A DNA stretch of 27,269 nt from a virus. The notes beneath the pieces are model-generated. The model was not told the DNA's origin, made no database searches, and saw only the letters and a program-made list of their open reading frames with translations. The stretch spans positions 1 to 27,269 of the IMG/VR virus record IMGVR_UViG_3300020159_001461, one strand, 5' to 3'. A program made the translations under genes and the position numbers. Positions 13,978 to 19,615 of this stretch are shown here, piece after piece (positions within the stretch are counted from its first letter, which is position 1; each line of letters begins with the position of its first letter).

Positions 13978-14406
13978 ATGAAAAAGTTATTCATTCTCCC
14001 TCTGTCTTTGTGCCTTGTATTCTCTTCTTGTAAAAAAGACTCTAGTAAATCAGAGACACAAAAAACCAATATCTTACTGAATGACAATAACTTAACAACT
14101 TCAAAGATTAGACAAACTAATTCAGGAATTACATTGACTGCCACATTTGATCCTAAAACTGGTGTAGTAAAAGTATCTCCTGATAAAAAGAATCAGACCT
14201 TTGTATTTGTATCTTATAAATCATACAAAGACGTAAATGGTTCTTATGTACTCAACTCTAGTATCAACTACGGTACGCGTGTAGGATCATTTGTAGTATC
14301 TAATTACGCATCTATTCCTGTAGGTACTAAACACAAATTAAACTTAGAAGCAAGGACTCCAAATGGTGGTTACTTTAACTTTGTATTCGAAGAGAATAAA
14401 AAATAG
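13978..14406 (+). CDS. Phage-encoded lipoprotein
   Basis: 142 aa. The signal peptide MKKLFILPLSLCLVFSS is followed by Cys18 (lipobox LVFSSC) and the KKDSSKS linker typical of Bacteroidetes lipoproteins. Cleavage and lipid attachment at Cys18 would leave a 125-aa strand-rich domain in the envelope (ITLTATFDPKTGVVKVSPDK; YGTRVGSFVVSNYASIPVGT). In phages such lipoproteins often block superinfection or alter receptors, but that role here is inference. Confidence 0.8.
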   Translation: MKKLFILPLSLCLVFSSCKKDSSKSETQKTNILLNDNNLTTSKIRQTNSGITLTATFDPKTGVVKVSPDKKNQTFVFVSYKSYKDVNGSYVLNSSINYGTRVGSFVVSNYASIPVGTKHKLNLEARTPNGGYFNFVFEENKK

Positions 14407-14411
14407 GTTGC

Positions 14412-14813
14412 ATGAATTTTGAAACATCAACGTTTGAGATTGATTTTTTTGAACTAGCATTCTTGGCGGAGGCATGTATTCCGCCAAGACCTATTGCTAG
14501 AGCTATGTTTTGGCAGAGTCTAACTGATAAGTATTGGCATCAAATGAGTGAAGGACAGAGAAGACATTTATTTCAATGGATTCAAAGGAATTCTTTTTAT
14601 GAAGAGAGTTTAAAGACAGAAGAAGATACTAAAGTATTCCATGCTAGATTTGATCCAGATAATCAATATACAGTATACTCTATATTTGAAGGTATGGATA
14701 AAATAACTAGAGCATTTAAGTTAGGTGACAGATACTGGATAAACACAAGAACGTTTATATCAGAAGAATATATAACTAAGGTTGAGAAATTAGAATTAAC
14801 GTTTGAGTATTAG
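14412..14813 (+). CDS. Conserved phage protein of unknown function
   Basis: 133 aa. FELAFLAEACIPPRPIARAM, FW and the later HQMSEGQRRHLFQWI motif form a pattern I associate with unnamed proteins of large phages. The C-terminal part has strands (ISEEYITKVEKLELTFEY). Not membrane-bound. It follows the lipoprotein gene after 5 nt, so the two are probably cotranscribed. Confidence 0.74.
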   Translation: MNFETSTFEIDFFELAFLAEACIPPRPIARAMFWQSLTDKYWHQMSEGQRRHLFQWIQRNSFYEESLKTEEDTKVFHARFDPDNQYTVYSIFEGMDKITRAFKLGDRYWINTRTFISEEYITKVEKLELTFEY

Positions 14814-14833
14814 AGCATATAAACAAATAATTT

Positions 14834-15019
14834 ATGGAACAAATTAACATTGGCAAATTAGATGACATTCAACTAGCAATGTACTTAGCTCAGAAGAATA
14901 ACCAAGGATATGGTATAGTATATATAGAAAGACAAGCAAACGAGTTTTATAAATGGATGAAGAGTAAGAGAGACGAGATAAGCGATAAAACAAAACAAGA
15001 GCATGTCACAACAAACTAA
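14834..15019 (+). CDS. Hypothetical protein
   Basis: 61 aa, N-terminal helical and C-terminal basic (FYKWMKSKRDEISDKTKQEH). Not recognised. Its end overlaps the next gene by 17 nt. Confidence 0.66.
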   Translation: MEQINIGKLDDIQLAMYLAQKNNQGYGIVYIERQANEFYKWMKSKRDEISDKTKQEHVTTN

Positions 15020-15260
15020 GTTTCAAAGTCCAAGTGCAGTAGAGTGGTTATCTATTCAGTTATATGAGAAAATGAATATGGCTGGTAATGAAAAAGTATT
15101 TGATGAACTAATTGATCAAGCCAAAATAATGGAAGAAGATGATTTGTATACAGAGTATATGAAGGGTTATGAAAAAGGATGGAAGACTTCAAATGAGAAT
15201 TTCAGAAGTGACGTAACTAGATTATATAATAAGTATAACTTCAACACTCCATCAAAATGA
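15003..15260 (+). CDS. Conserved small phage/Bacteroidetes protein (AVEWL family)
   Basis: 85 aa. SAVEWLSIQLYEKMN, FDELIDQAKIMEED and YMKGYEKGWKTSNENF match a pattern of short proteins common in phages and prophages of Bacteroidetes (TAVEWLxxQL...IEQAKxMExxQ...AYxxG), from memory. The function of the family is unknown. It overlaps both neighbours (17 nt upstream; ATGA with the next gene). Confidence 0.75.
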   Translation: MSQQTKFQSPSAVEWLSIQLYEKMNMAGNEKVFDELIDQAKIMEEDDLYTEYMKGYEKGWKTSNENFRSDVTRLYNKYNFNTPSK

Positions 15261-15475
15261 CATTAGCTCCAAAAGAAAAAGCACAACAACTGTATCTAAA
15301 GTATTACGGTATTCCTTTGTACATTAAAACAGTTAAAGAATGTTGTCACTACGCAGTAGATGAAATACTAGATACTCTAAACTTTGATATTCAAGATCTA
15401 GATGTAAGAGGAAGTGTATTATTAGATTTGATTATGTACTGGAAAGTTGTAAAGGAAGAGATAGATAAGTTATAA
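15257..15475 (+). CDS. Conserved small phage protein
   Basis: 72 aa. PKEKAQQLYLKYYGIPLYIK, CCHYAVDEILDTL and YWKVVKEEIDKL follow the pattern of another small family that often sits directly next to the AVEWL protein in Bacteroidetes phages ('PKeKAxeLvxky...AxxxvdEIi...YWxxVkxeI'). Starts with an ATGA overlap. Function unknown. Confidence 0.75.
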   Translation: MTLAPKEKAQQLYLKYYGIPLYIKTVKECCHYAVDEILDTLNFDIQDLDVRGSVLLDLIMYWKVVKEEIDKL

Positions 15476-15492
15476 TAAAAATCAAATAACAA

Positions 15493-15726
15493 ATGAAGGT
15501 AAAAGAACTAATAGAACAACTCCAATCCTTGGATCCTGAACTAGAAGTATTCATACCTGGTTATGAAGGAGGATATGAGAATATAGAAAGGATAGGTATA
15601 CCCGAAGACTTTGTATTAAACTGGCATACAGATTGGTATTATGGTCCACATGAGAAACTAAATGAGATTGGATATCATGTAGAACTCAAAGAACAACACA
15701 AGATAGTAAAAGGAATACTACTATGA
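15493..15726 (+). CDS. Conserved small phage protein (gYEGG type)
   Basis: 77 aa. MKVKELIEQLQSLDPELEVF then IPGYEGGYENI is a pattern of short phage proteins of unknown role (MxVxELIxxLxxxDPxxxVxxxGYEGG). It is the last gene before the terminator at 15777. Confidence 0.75.
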   Translation: MKVKELIEQLQSLDPELEVFIPGYEGGYENIERIGIPEDFVLNWHTDWYYGPHEKLNEIGYHVELKEQHKIVKGILL

Positions 15727-15776
15727 AAGAAGAAAAAGAATAGGATAATATAAAAGAATATAATAAGTAATAAGAT

Positions 15777-15840
15777 AAGAGACCTGAGTAGATTAAATGT
15801 TAGCTAGATTGTTAGCTAGTTCTACCGGTCTCTTTTTCTT
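15777..15840 (+). terminator. Rho-independent terminator with long loop
   Basis: AAGAGACC (15777-15784) pairs with GGTCTCTT (15827-15834), followed by a T-rich tail (TTTCTTTG). The 42-nt loop contains GTTAGCTAG twice (15799-15807 and 15811-15819) and can fold further. It ends the operon that ends at 15726. Confidence 0.7.
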
Positions 15841-15920
15841 TGTAAGATATAACAAATAAGAAATAATAAAAAGAGTGTAAAAGAAATACCAACGTGTGTA
15901 GAAAACCATTGGGTGTTATT

Positions 15921-15946
15921 TTGTGTCTATTTGTGTTAGATTGTGT
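15921..15946 (+). repeat. Three TTGTGT repeats, 10-bp phased
   Basis: TTGTGT at 15921-15926, 15931-15936 and 15941-15946, separated by CTAT and TAGA. The helical phasing puts all three on one face of the DNA. Confidence 0.7.
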
Positions 15947-16047
15947 AACAAAAATCATGAGGACAGAAAAGCCAATTCCGTAGTCCATCAATACCTTGGT
16001 TTTATAAATATTAAAAATATATTTTCAGAGTAATCTATAAATAAAAA

Positions 16048-16103
16048 TAATAAAAATTTATCCTTTTATAATAAAAATTTATTAATAAATAATAAAAATG
16101 TAA
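16048..16103 (+). repeat. Three TAATAAAAAT repeats, 21-bp phased
   Basis: TAATAAAAATTTAT is present exactly at 16048-16061 and 16069-16082, with a variant TAATAAAAATGTAA at 16090-16103. The 21-bp step is two helical turns. The region may be easily melted or curved. Confidence 0.65.
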
Positions 16104-16182
16104 ATATAAATATTCTTTAGCAATACCAATATACCACTAAAGATTCTTCAACCAAAGCCTAGAAACACTAAATAAAACAAAA
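16077..16182. repeat. Operator array of cassette 4
   Basis: ATTTATTAATAAAT (16077-16090) takes the place of the distal palindrome. Then come ATAAATATTCTTTAG (16106-16120), CTAAAGATTCTTCAA (16137-16151, identical to the middle site of cassette 2) and the half-site CTAAATAAAACAAAA (16168-16182). Starts are 31 bp apart and the last is 63 bp before the -7 box at 16231. Confidence 0.65.
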
Positions 16183-16184
16183 AG

Positions 16185-16250
16185 TTTTAAAAAAAGTCAA
16201 ATAAATGTACCACAATTCAGGAATTAGTCTTATATTTACACTGTAACAAA
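16185..16250 (+). promoter_or_regulatory. Cassette-4 promoter
   Basis: TTTTAAAAAAAGTCAAA has GTC at 16196-16198 in the place of TTG; after 32 nt TATATTTAC lies at 16231-16239, and CTGTAACAAA at 16241-16250. This is the most diverged copy between the boxes, but every spacing is kept. Confidence 0.65.
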
Positions 16251-16261
16251 TGAATGAATAT

Positions 16262-16567
16262 ATGATTAACGTATTAGACACCACTCCAGTTGTAGGCACC
16301 CGTATGGACGACCGTGTATCCACTCTTATTGGAGCCACTAGAGACATTACAGAACTTCAAAGAATCGTGACTAACTATAACGATCTTATGCTTGAGCCCG
16401 ATCAAGTTCAGTTAGATTTATTTCCTGGGGATGATGGTACCCAAAAAGCATTACTCACTGGCACAGCCATGGGAATATTCCATATAGGATTAAGACTTGG
16501 TCACTCAGAAGAAAGGCAATACCTTAAGGATCTTGGTCCTTCTTTGAGAGAGATCATGATAGGATAA
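16262..16567 (+). CDS. Hypothetical protein, first gene of cassette-4 operon
   Basis: 101 aa from ATG 16262. An ATG at 16250 in the same frame would add four residues, but it overlaps the conserved GTAACAAA leader, and the other cassettes start 18-20 nt after GTAAC (here 19 nt). The protein is mixed, with LDLFPGDDGTQKALLTGTAM and a helical C-terminus. Not recognised. Several CGT arginines near the 5' end resemble the other first genes. Confidence 0.75.
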   Translation: MINVLDTTPVVGTRMDDRVSTLIGATRDITELQRIVTNYNDLMLEPDQVQLDLFPGDDGTQKALLTGTAMGIFHIGLRLGHSEERQYLKDLGPSLREIMIG

Positions 16568-16604
16568 TATTAATTACTACTAAACAAAATAAAAAATAAA
16601 AGTT

Positions 16605-16934
16605 ATGAACACAGTTACAGCAATGAATCTTGTATCGAACAGTGCATCCAGTATCTTTACTAAGCAAGATGTACTTGATATCCTTATTCGTATTGAATCA
16701 ACTCCAGTAGAACAGCAAGGCAAAGTCATTACTCAGAATGATATGGAAGAGTTTATTGACTACATGTCAGATCAAATGCGGAACCTGGGTTCAGGAGACG
16801 TAGTAGACTTTGACAGTGCAGAGTATAGCTTGTGTGACAATTCAATTATCCTTGAAGACGTTAGTATTAATATTGATACCGTTGTTGATGAATTGAGAAG
16901 TGCAGTAGAAGAATATTTTAAATCTAAAGACTAA
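16605..16934 (+). CDS. Hypothetical acidic protein
   Basis: 109 aa, acidic and mostly helical (TKQDVLDILIRIESTPVEQQ; NIDTVVDELRSAVEEYF). Not recognised. The start follows AAAAAATAAAAGTT. Confidence 0.74.
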   Translation: MNTVTAMNLVSNSASSIFTKQDVLDILIRIESTPVEQQGKVITQNDMEEFIDYMSDQMRNLGSGDVVDFDSAEYSLCDNSIILEDVSINIDTVVDELRSAVEEYFKSKD

Positions 16935-16967
16935 ATAGATAGATTTTATATAATGAATAGATTGTCT

Positions 16968-16975
16968 TATATTTG
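16968..16975 (+). promoter_or_regulatory. Candidate promoter of the HTH gene (TATATTTG)
   Basis: TATATTTG is an exact match to the host -7 element, in the 66-nt gap before ATG 17001. No clear TTG is found 19-21 nt upstream (a T-rich GATTTTAT lies there). It suggests separate, host-type transcription of the regulator. Confidence 0.5.
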
Positions 16976-17000
16976 TTATATACAAAACAACATATCAGTT

Positions 17001-17240
17001 ATGAATTCAAATCGTCCAACTAGCTACACTAAGCTTAACAATCAACAGAAGATCAGCCGTATTAACCGTCGTCTCCGTATGGGAGATATCAGCAAGGTTG
17101 CCCAGAATACCGGCTACAGTCCAAACTATACTTCCGAAGTCCTTTCAGGTAAGTATCAAAATCAAAGGATCATTAACGAAGCTTATGATCTTACGCGTGG
17201 TCGCATGTCAAACACTGTTAAGCTTAGTCAACTGAGCTAG
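17001..17240 (+). CDS. Small helix-turn-helix DNA-binding protein
   Basis: 79 aa from ATG 17001, chosen over an in-frame ATG at 16953 because the TATATTTG promoter lies between them and a GTT box precedes 17001. The protein is basic. MGDISKVAQNTGYSPNYTSE and VLSGKYQNQRI (27-57) form a Cro/XRE-type HTH: helix (ISKVAQNTG), turn, recognition helix (SPNYTSEVLSG). Similar short HTH proteins occur in Bacteroidetes phages. The coding sequence is enriched in CGT/CGC arginines. It lies directly upstream of cassette 5 and is the best in-window candidate to bind the repeated palindromes; this is inference. Confidence 0.78.
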   Translation: MNSNRPTSYTKLNNQQKISRINRRLRMGDISKVAQNTGYSPNYTSEVLSGKYQNQRIINEAYDLTRGRMSNTVKLSQLS

Positions 17241-17463
17241 TAGTATCAGTTAGTCATTATTTGTTACAAATACGCCTGGGGTTTTTACCCTGGGCTTTAC
17301 TTGTTTCTAAAATACCTGATATTTATTGTAGTAAGAAGCTGATCCCTCCCGGGCTGGTACCGTATATGAATGAGAAAATTGAGGCCAATTACAACCAAAT
17401 AAAGTGACATAAGACTAGAAAGAATGAGCCCTACCAAGGGCTATCGTAGTTTATGGCCATAAC
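17241..17463. other. Non-coding gap with hairpins before cassette 5
   Basis: No gene-sized frame. It holds the weak terminator at 17274-17300, a GATATTTAT motif (17318-17326), a GC-rich patch (CCCTCCCGGGCTGG, about 17345) and the perfect hairpin AGCCCT-ACCA-AGGGCT (17427-17442) without a T-run. A 13-codon frame from 17367 is judged chance. Confidence 0.5.
17274..17300 (+). terminator. Possible terminator after the HTH gene
   Basis: GCCTGGGG (17274-17281) and CCCTGGGC (17288-17295) pair over 8 bp with two G-T wobbles around the loop TTTTTA; a weak T-rich tail (TTTACTTGTTT) follows. Plausible, but less certain than those at 12881 and 21351. Confidence 0.45.
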
Positions 17464-17569
17464 TGATTGAAAACCAATCACTTAGGATCTGATTGAAGAA
17501 TCTTTAGCCCAGGCCAGGGTCCATTGAAGATTCTTCAATGGAAGTGCCTCCAGACTAAATGAAACAAAT
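17464..17569. repeat. Operator array of cassette 5
   Basis: The palindrome TGATTGAAAACCAATCA (17464-17480) is followed by TTGAAGAATCTTTAG (17493-17507), TTGAAGATTCTTCAA (17524-17538) and the half-site CTAAATGAAACAAAT (17555-17569). Starts are 31 bp apart, the last 63 bp before the -7 box at 17618. The middle site is the centre of a longer perfect 23-bp inverted repeat (17520-17542), the best dyad of the set. Confidence 0.72.
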
Positions 17570-17570
17570 A

Positions 17571-17637
17571 TTTTAAAAATAGTTGACTAAAATGTACCCA
17601 GTATCAGAAAATAGTTATATATTTACAATGTAACAAA
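17571..17637 (+). promoter_or_regulatory. Cassette-5 promoter
   Basis: TTTTAAAAATAGTTGAC has TTG at 17583-17585; after 32 nt TATATTTAC is at 17618-17626 and ATGTAACAAA at 17628-17637. The segment GTATCAGAAAATAGTTATA and the leader up to ATGACT are nearly identical to cassette 1. Confidence 0.72.
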
Positions 17638-17649
17638 TCAATAACGAAT

Positions 17650-17904
17650 ATGACTAAGCATCTTGCCTTCTCTGCTCCTGAACTCGCCTTCATGATCAAC
17701 GCACTGTCTGTATCTGCCGCTGCCACCCGTAAGACTATCATTAAGGCTGAGTCTGAAGGTCGACTCACATCCATGTATGAGGGTGAACTTAATCTCCTCG
17801 AATCAATGATATCCCGTGCTGTCGATGGATACTCTGAGATCTACCGAGCCAAAGCCGGTCAGATACATTCAGAGTTCGTTAACCTTGTACCACTCGAGAG
17901 GTAA
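17650..17904 (+). CDS. Hypothetical protein, first gene of cassette-5 operon
   Basis: 84 aa, almost wholly helical (APELAFMINALSVSAAATRK; YEGELNLLESMISRAVDGYS). Not recognised. ATG 17650 lies 20 nt after the GTAAC leader. The codons are C- and G-rich (CTC, ATC, CGT) compared with typical genes in this arm, as in the other cassette-first genes. Confidence 0.78.
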   Translation: MTKHLAFSAPELAFMINALSVSAAATRKTIIKAESEGRLTSMYEGELNLLESMISRAVDGYSEIYRAKAGQIHSEFVNLVPLER

Positions 17905-17966
17905 TCATCCTGCATCCTTAAGTCCTAATTCAAATCTCACTCAAATAATAAAACAAAATAAAGGTT

Positions 17967-18779
17967 ATGTCAAACGCAACTAATTTCAGAAACAACGTTA
18001 TCACTTCTATCTCTCTCGACGCTGCAAGAGAACTCGCTCCCGCCATTTTTGCTACTTCACCTGCACCGACTATCAAAAGTCCGAAGTATCAGTTCACTCC
18101 TACGTTTGAGGTTATCGAGCACATGCAAGATATGGGTTACGCTCTTACAGGAGTAAAACAATCAAAGAGTAATGTAGACCTGCGTAAGAACTGGGGCATC
18201 CACATTACTAGGTTCCAACACCCTGACCTCTACATTAAAGACCCACAGGGTAATGTTGAAGCCAGGCCTGAAGTTGTATTGATCAACTCACATGATGGTA
18301 CAAGGCCAATCCAATTCGAGATGGGACTGTTCCGCCTAGTGTGTGAGAATGGACTGGTAATTAAGTCTCAAGACATGGGTTCATTTAGAGAGCGTCACAC
18401 TAAGCTCAACTTCCAAGAGGTAAAGAACCTGATGGATGAGAAGGTATCTGGACTTCAAGATGTAGTGGGCAAGATCAGCCAATGGAATATGAAAGAGATG
18501 AATGACAAAGAGAGGTTCAACTTTGCAATGGAAGCTTTAACCCTGAGGATAGGAGTAGAGAGACAGCCAGAGCAGTATGAAGTAATGGATATCCTTTCAG
18601 CCAAGAGGAAGATAGATGAACAACCTACCTTGTGGCACACATTCAATACCGTACAAGAGAACCTGATCAAAGGTGGCTTCCAACTGAACAACCGTCAAGC
18701 CAGGGCAATCAATAACCCTATCGAGGACTTCAACTTGAACCAAGGCTTGTGGCAGTTAGCGGATGCATATATGGGATAA
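17967..18779 (+). CDS. DUF932 family protein
   Basis: 270 aa. PEVVLINSHDGTRPIQFEMG and LFRLVCENGLVI (101-132) are the hallmark of the DUF932 family of phage and plasmid proteins ('NSHDGSxxxxxxxGxFRLVCxNGL'). The C-terminal NPIEDFNLNQGLWQLADAYM also fits ('N...NQxLWxLAexY'). The family is linked to mobile elements, with no settled biochemical function. The length is usual. It starts after AAAACAAAATAAAGGTT and belongs to the cassette-5 operon, so it is likely made early and in quantity. Confidence 0.85.
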   Translation: MSNATNFRNNVITSISLDAARELAPAIFATSPAPTIKSPKYQFTPTFEVIEHMQDMGYALTGVKQSKSNVDLRKNWGIHITRFQHPDLYIKDPQGNVEARPEVVLINSHDGTRPIQFEMGLFRLVCENGLVIKSQDMGSFRERHTKLNFQEVKNLMDEKVSGLQDVVGKISQWNMKEMNDKERFNFAMEALTLRIGVERQPEQYEVMDILSAKRKIDEQPTLWHTFNTVQENLIKGGFQLNNRQARAINNPIEDFNLNQGLWQLADAYMG

Positions 18780-18920
18780 GCGAGTCGAGTAAGGAGTACT
18801 AGTATGTTGCTAGTACTCCACTAATACTCTTTAGCATCTCACTAGCAACCTGGCAAAGACCTAGTTATGGTAGATAGCAAGTTGTTAGTACCTGGGATCC
18901 ACTTAGGCACTTCCCACACA
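18780..18920 (+). other. Structured non-coding stretch, possible RNA element
   Basis: A perfect 10-bp stem GGAGTACTAG (18793-18802) / CTAGTACTCC (18810-18819) with loop TATGTTG follows the DUF932 gene. The right arm begins four degenerate 10-11 bp units: CTAGTACTCC, CTAATACTCT, TTAGCATCTC and CTAGCAACC (18810, 18821, 18831, 18842). TTGCTAGTAC (18808) recurs as TTGTTAGTAC (18882). There is no T-run. It could be a processed 3' end, a small RNA or a protein-binding leader; no known RNA family is recognised. Confidence 0.4.
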
Positions 18921-18965
18921 CCGGGGAATTTTCCAAACCTTGACTAAAAAATATATACGTAAATA
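18921..18965 (+). promoter_or_regulatory. Second-class promoter-like repeat, copy A
   Basis: GGGGAATTTTCCAAACCTTG runs into ACTAAAAAATATATACGTAAATA, ending just before ATG 18968. The same order of blocks (GGG-AATTT-CAAAC-ACTAAAA-ACGTAAATA) lies before ATG 19403. It lacks the elements of the five cassettes, so it may be a different promoter class. Confidence 0.45.
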
Positions 18966-18967
18966 AA

Positions 18968-19111
18968 ATGACAGATACTAGTATATACAAAAAACTGTTT
19001 GACTCTCAAGAAGAAGCAGGAAAGTTAATAGCCAAATTCAGTGCCATATCTATTCCAGCCACGATGAAAAAAACTCCTAATGGAAAGTATATCGTAACTT
19101 TCAAAATATAA
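18968..19111 (+). CDS. Small hypothetical protein
   Basis: 47 aa, ATG 18968 to TAA 19109-19111. MTDTSIYKKLFDSQEEAGKL is helical; the C-terminus ends in a strand hairpin (KKTPNGKYIVTFKI). Not recognised. The next gene starts 5 nt later (AATAAAATG). Confidence 0.65.
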   Translation: MTDTSIYKKLFDSQEEAGKLIAKFSAISIPATMKKTPNGKYIVTFKI

Positions 19112-19116
19112 ATAAA

Positions 19117-19350
19117 ATGAGACTAGATATAGAATCGCTTGCCAAGTCAACAGACAAACACGAATTTAAGAACTGTATAGAATACCTCGTGATTGCTAAA
19201 AGGTTCGACAAAGTAAAAGAATACATAGACAGAGTAAATGAGATATGGAGTATACAGCTAGAGCTCCTGCCGGACGCCATGCACTACGTCTATATGGACT
19301 TGTTCATCGATTCGGAAACAGGAAAGTACCTAACCGAACCGGAAAACTAA
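19117..19350 (+). CDS. Hypothetical helical protein
   Basis: 77 aa, acidic and helical (KHEFKNCIEYLVIAKRFDKV; WSIQLELLPDAMHYVYMDLF). Not recognised. The second copy of the promoter-like repeat follows its stop. Confidence 0.7.
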   Translation: MRLDIESLAKSTDKHEFKNCIEYLVIAKRFDKVKEYIDRVNEIWSIQLELLPDAMHYVYMDLFIDSETGKYLTEPEN

Positions 19351-19358
19351 ATCAAGTG

Positions 19359-19395
19359 CCCGGGTAAATTTCAAACTCTAACTAAAACGTAAATA
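19359..19395 (+). promoter_or_regulatory. Second-class promoter-like repeat, copy B
   Basis: CCCGGGTAAATTTCAAACTC followed by TAACTAAAACGTAAATA, aligned with 18921-18965 after one short gap. ATG 19403 follows 7 nt later. Confidence 0.45.
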
Positions 19396-19402
19396 CAAGA
19401 AT

Positions 19403-19615
19403 ATGGAAAAGAAGAATTTCACAAAACACCCGCTCAGTTTAAAGCCCGGTGGAGATACCCTAACGTTCGTATACTCCCAGGGCATGCCAGAGTCGCATGG
19501 TTCGATTAAGTATCCTACAGCATATATAGACAAGGTAATACGAGAAAAAGCGGCAGAAGGTATATCTATTGTGGCCATATATAAAAATGGTAATGATGAA
19601 GAGAATATCGCCTGA
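19403..19615 (+). CDS. Hypothetical protein
   Basis: 70 aa. KHPLSLKPGGDTLTFVYSQG then helices (YIDKVIREKAAEGISIVAIY). Not recognised. The end overlaps the T5orf172 gene by 23 nt. Confidence 0.68.
   Translation: MEKKNFTKHPLSLKPGGDTLTFVYSQGMPESHGSIKYPTAYIDKVIREKAAEGISIVAIYKNGNDEENIA

Larger units (their letters stand above)
15841..16105. other. Non-coding region: iteron-like repeats and AT-rich block, candidate origin
   Basis: No frame of useful length. TTGTGT occurs three times at exactly 10-bp spacing (15921, 15931, 15941), the last running into GTAACAAA. A very AT-rich stretch (about 15998-16105) has TAATAAAAATTTAT at 16048 and 16069 and the related TAATAAAAATGTAA at 16090, exactly 21 bp apart. 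The perfect palindrome ATTTATTAATAAAT lies at 16077-16090. Tandem iterons next to an AT-rich segment are typical of replication origins; phased A-tracts would also curve the DNA. The function is inferred. Confidence 0.45.

Noticed and set aside
15945-15960. GTAACAAA followed by ATG as a sixth cassette
   Set aside because: No TAWATTTAC box 12 nt upstream and no phased dyads; the following frame has only eight codons.
17367-17408. 13-codon frame in the gap before cassette 5
   Set aside because: Too short, no fixed leader box, and not linked to a neighbouring gene.
536-17969. AAAGG before many start codons as a Shine-Dalgarno sequence
   Set aside because: The AAAGG lies only 2-3 nt before ATG, too close for 16S pairing, and related starts use AAAAGTT or ACAAATAAC instead; it is better seen as an A-rich initiation signal.
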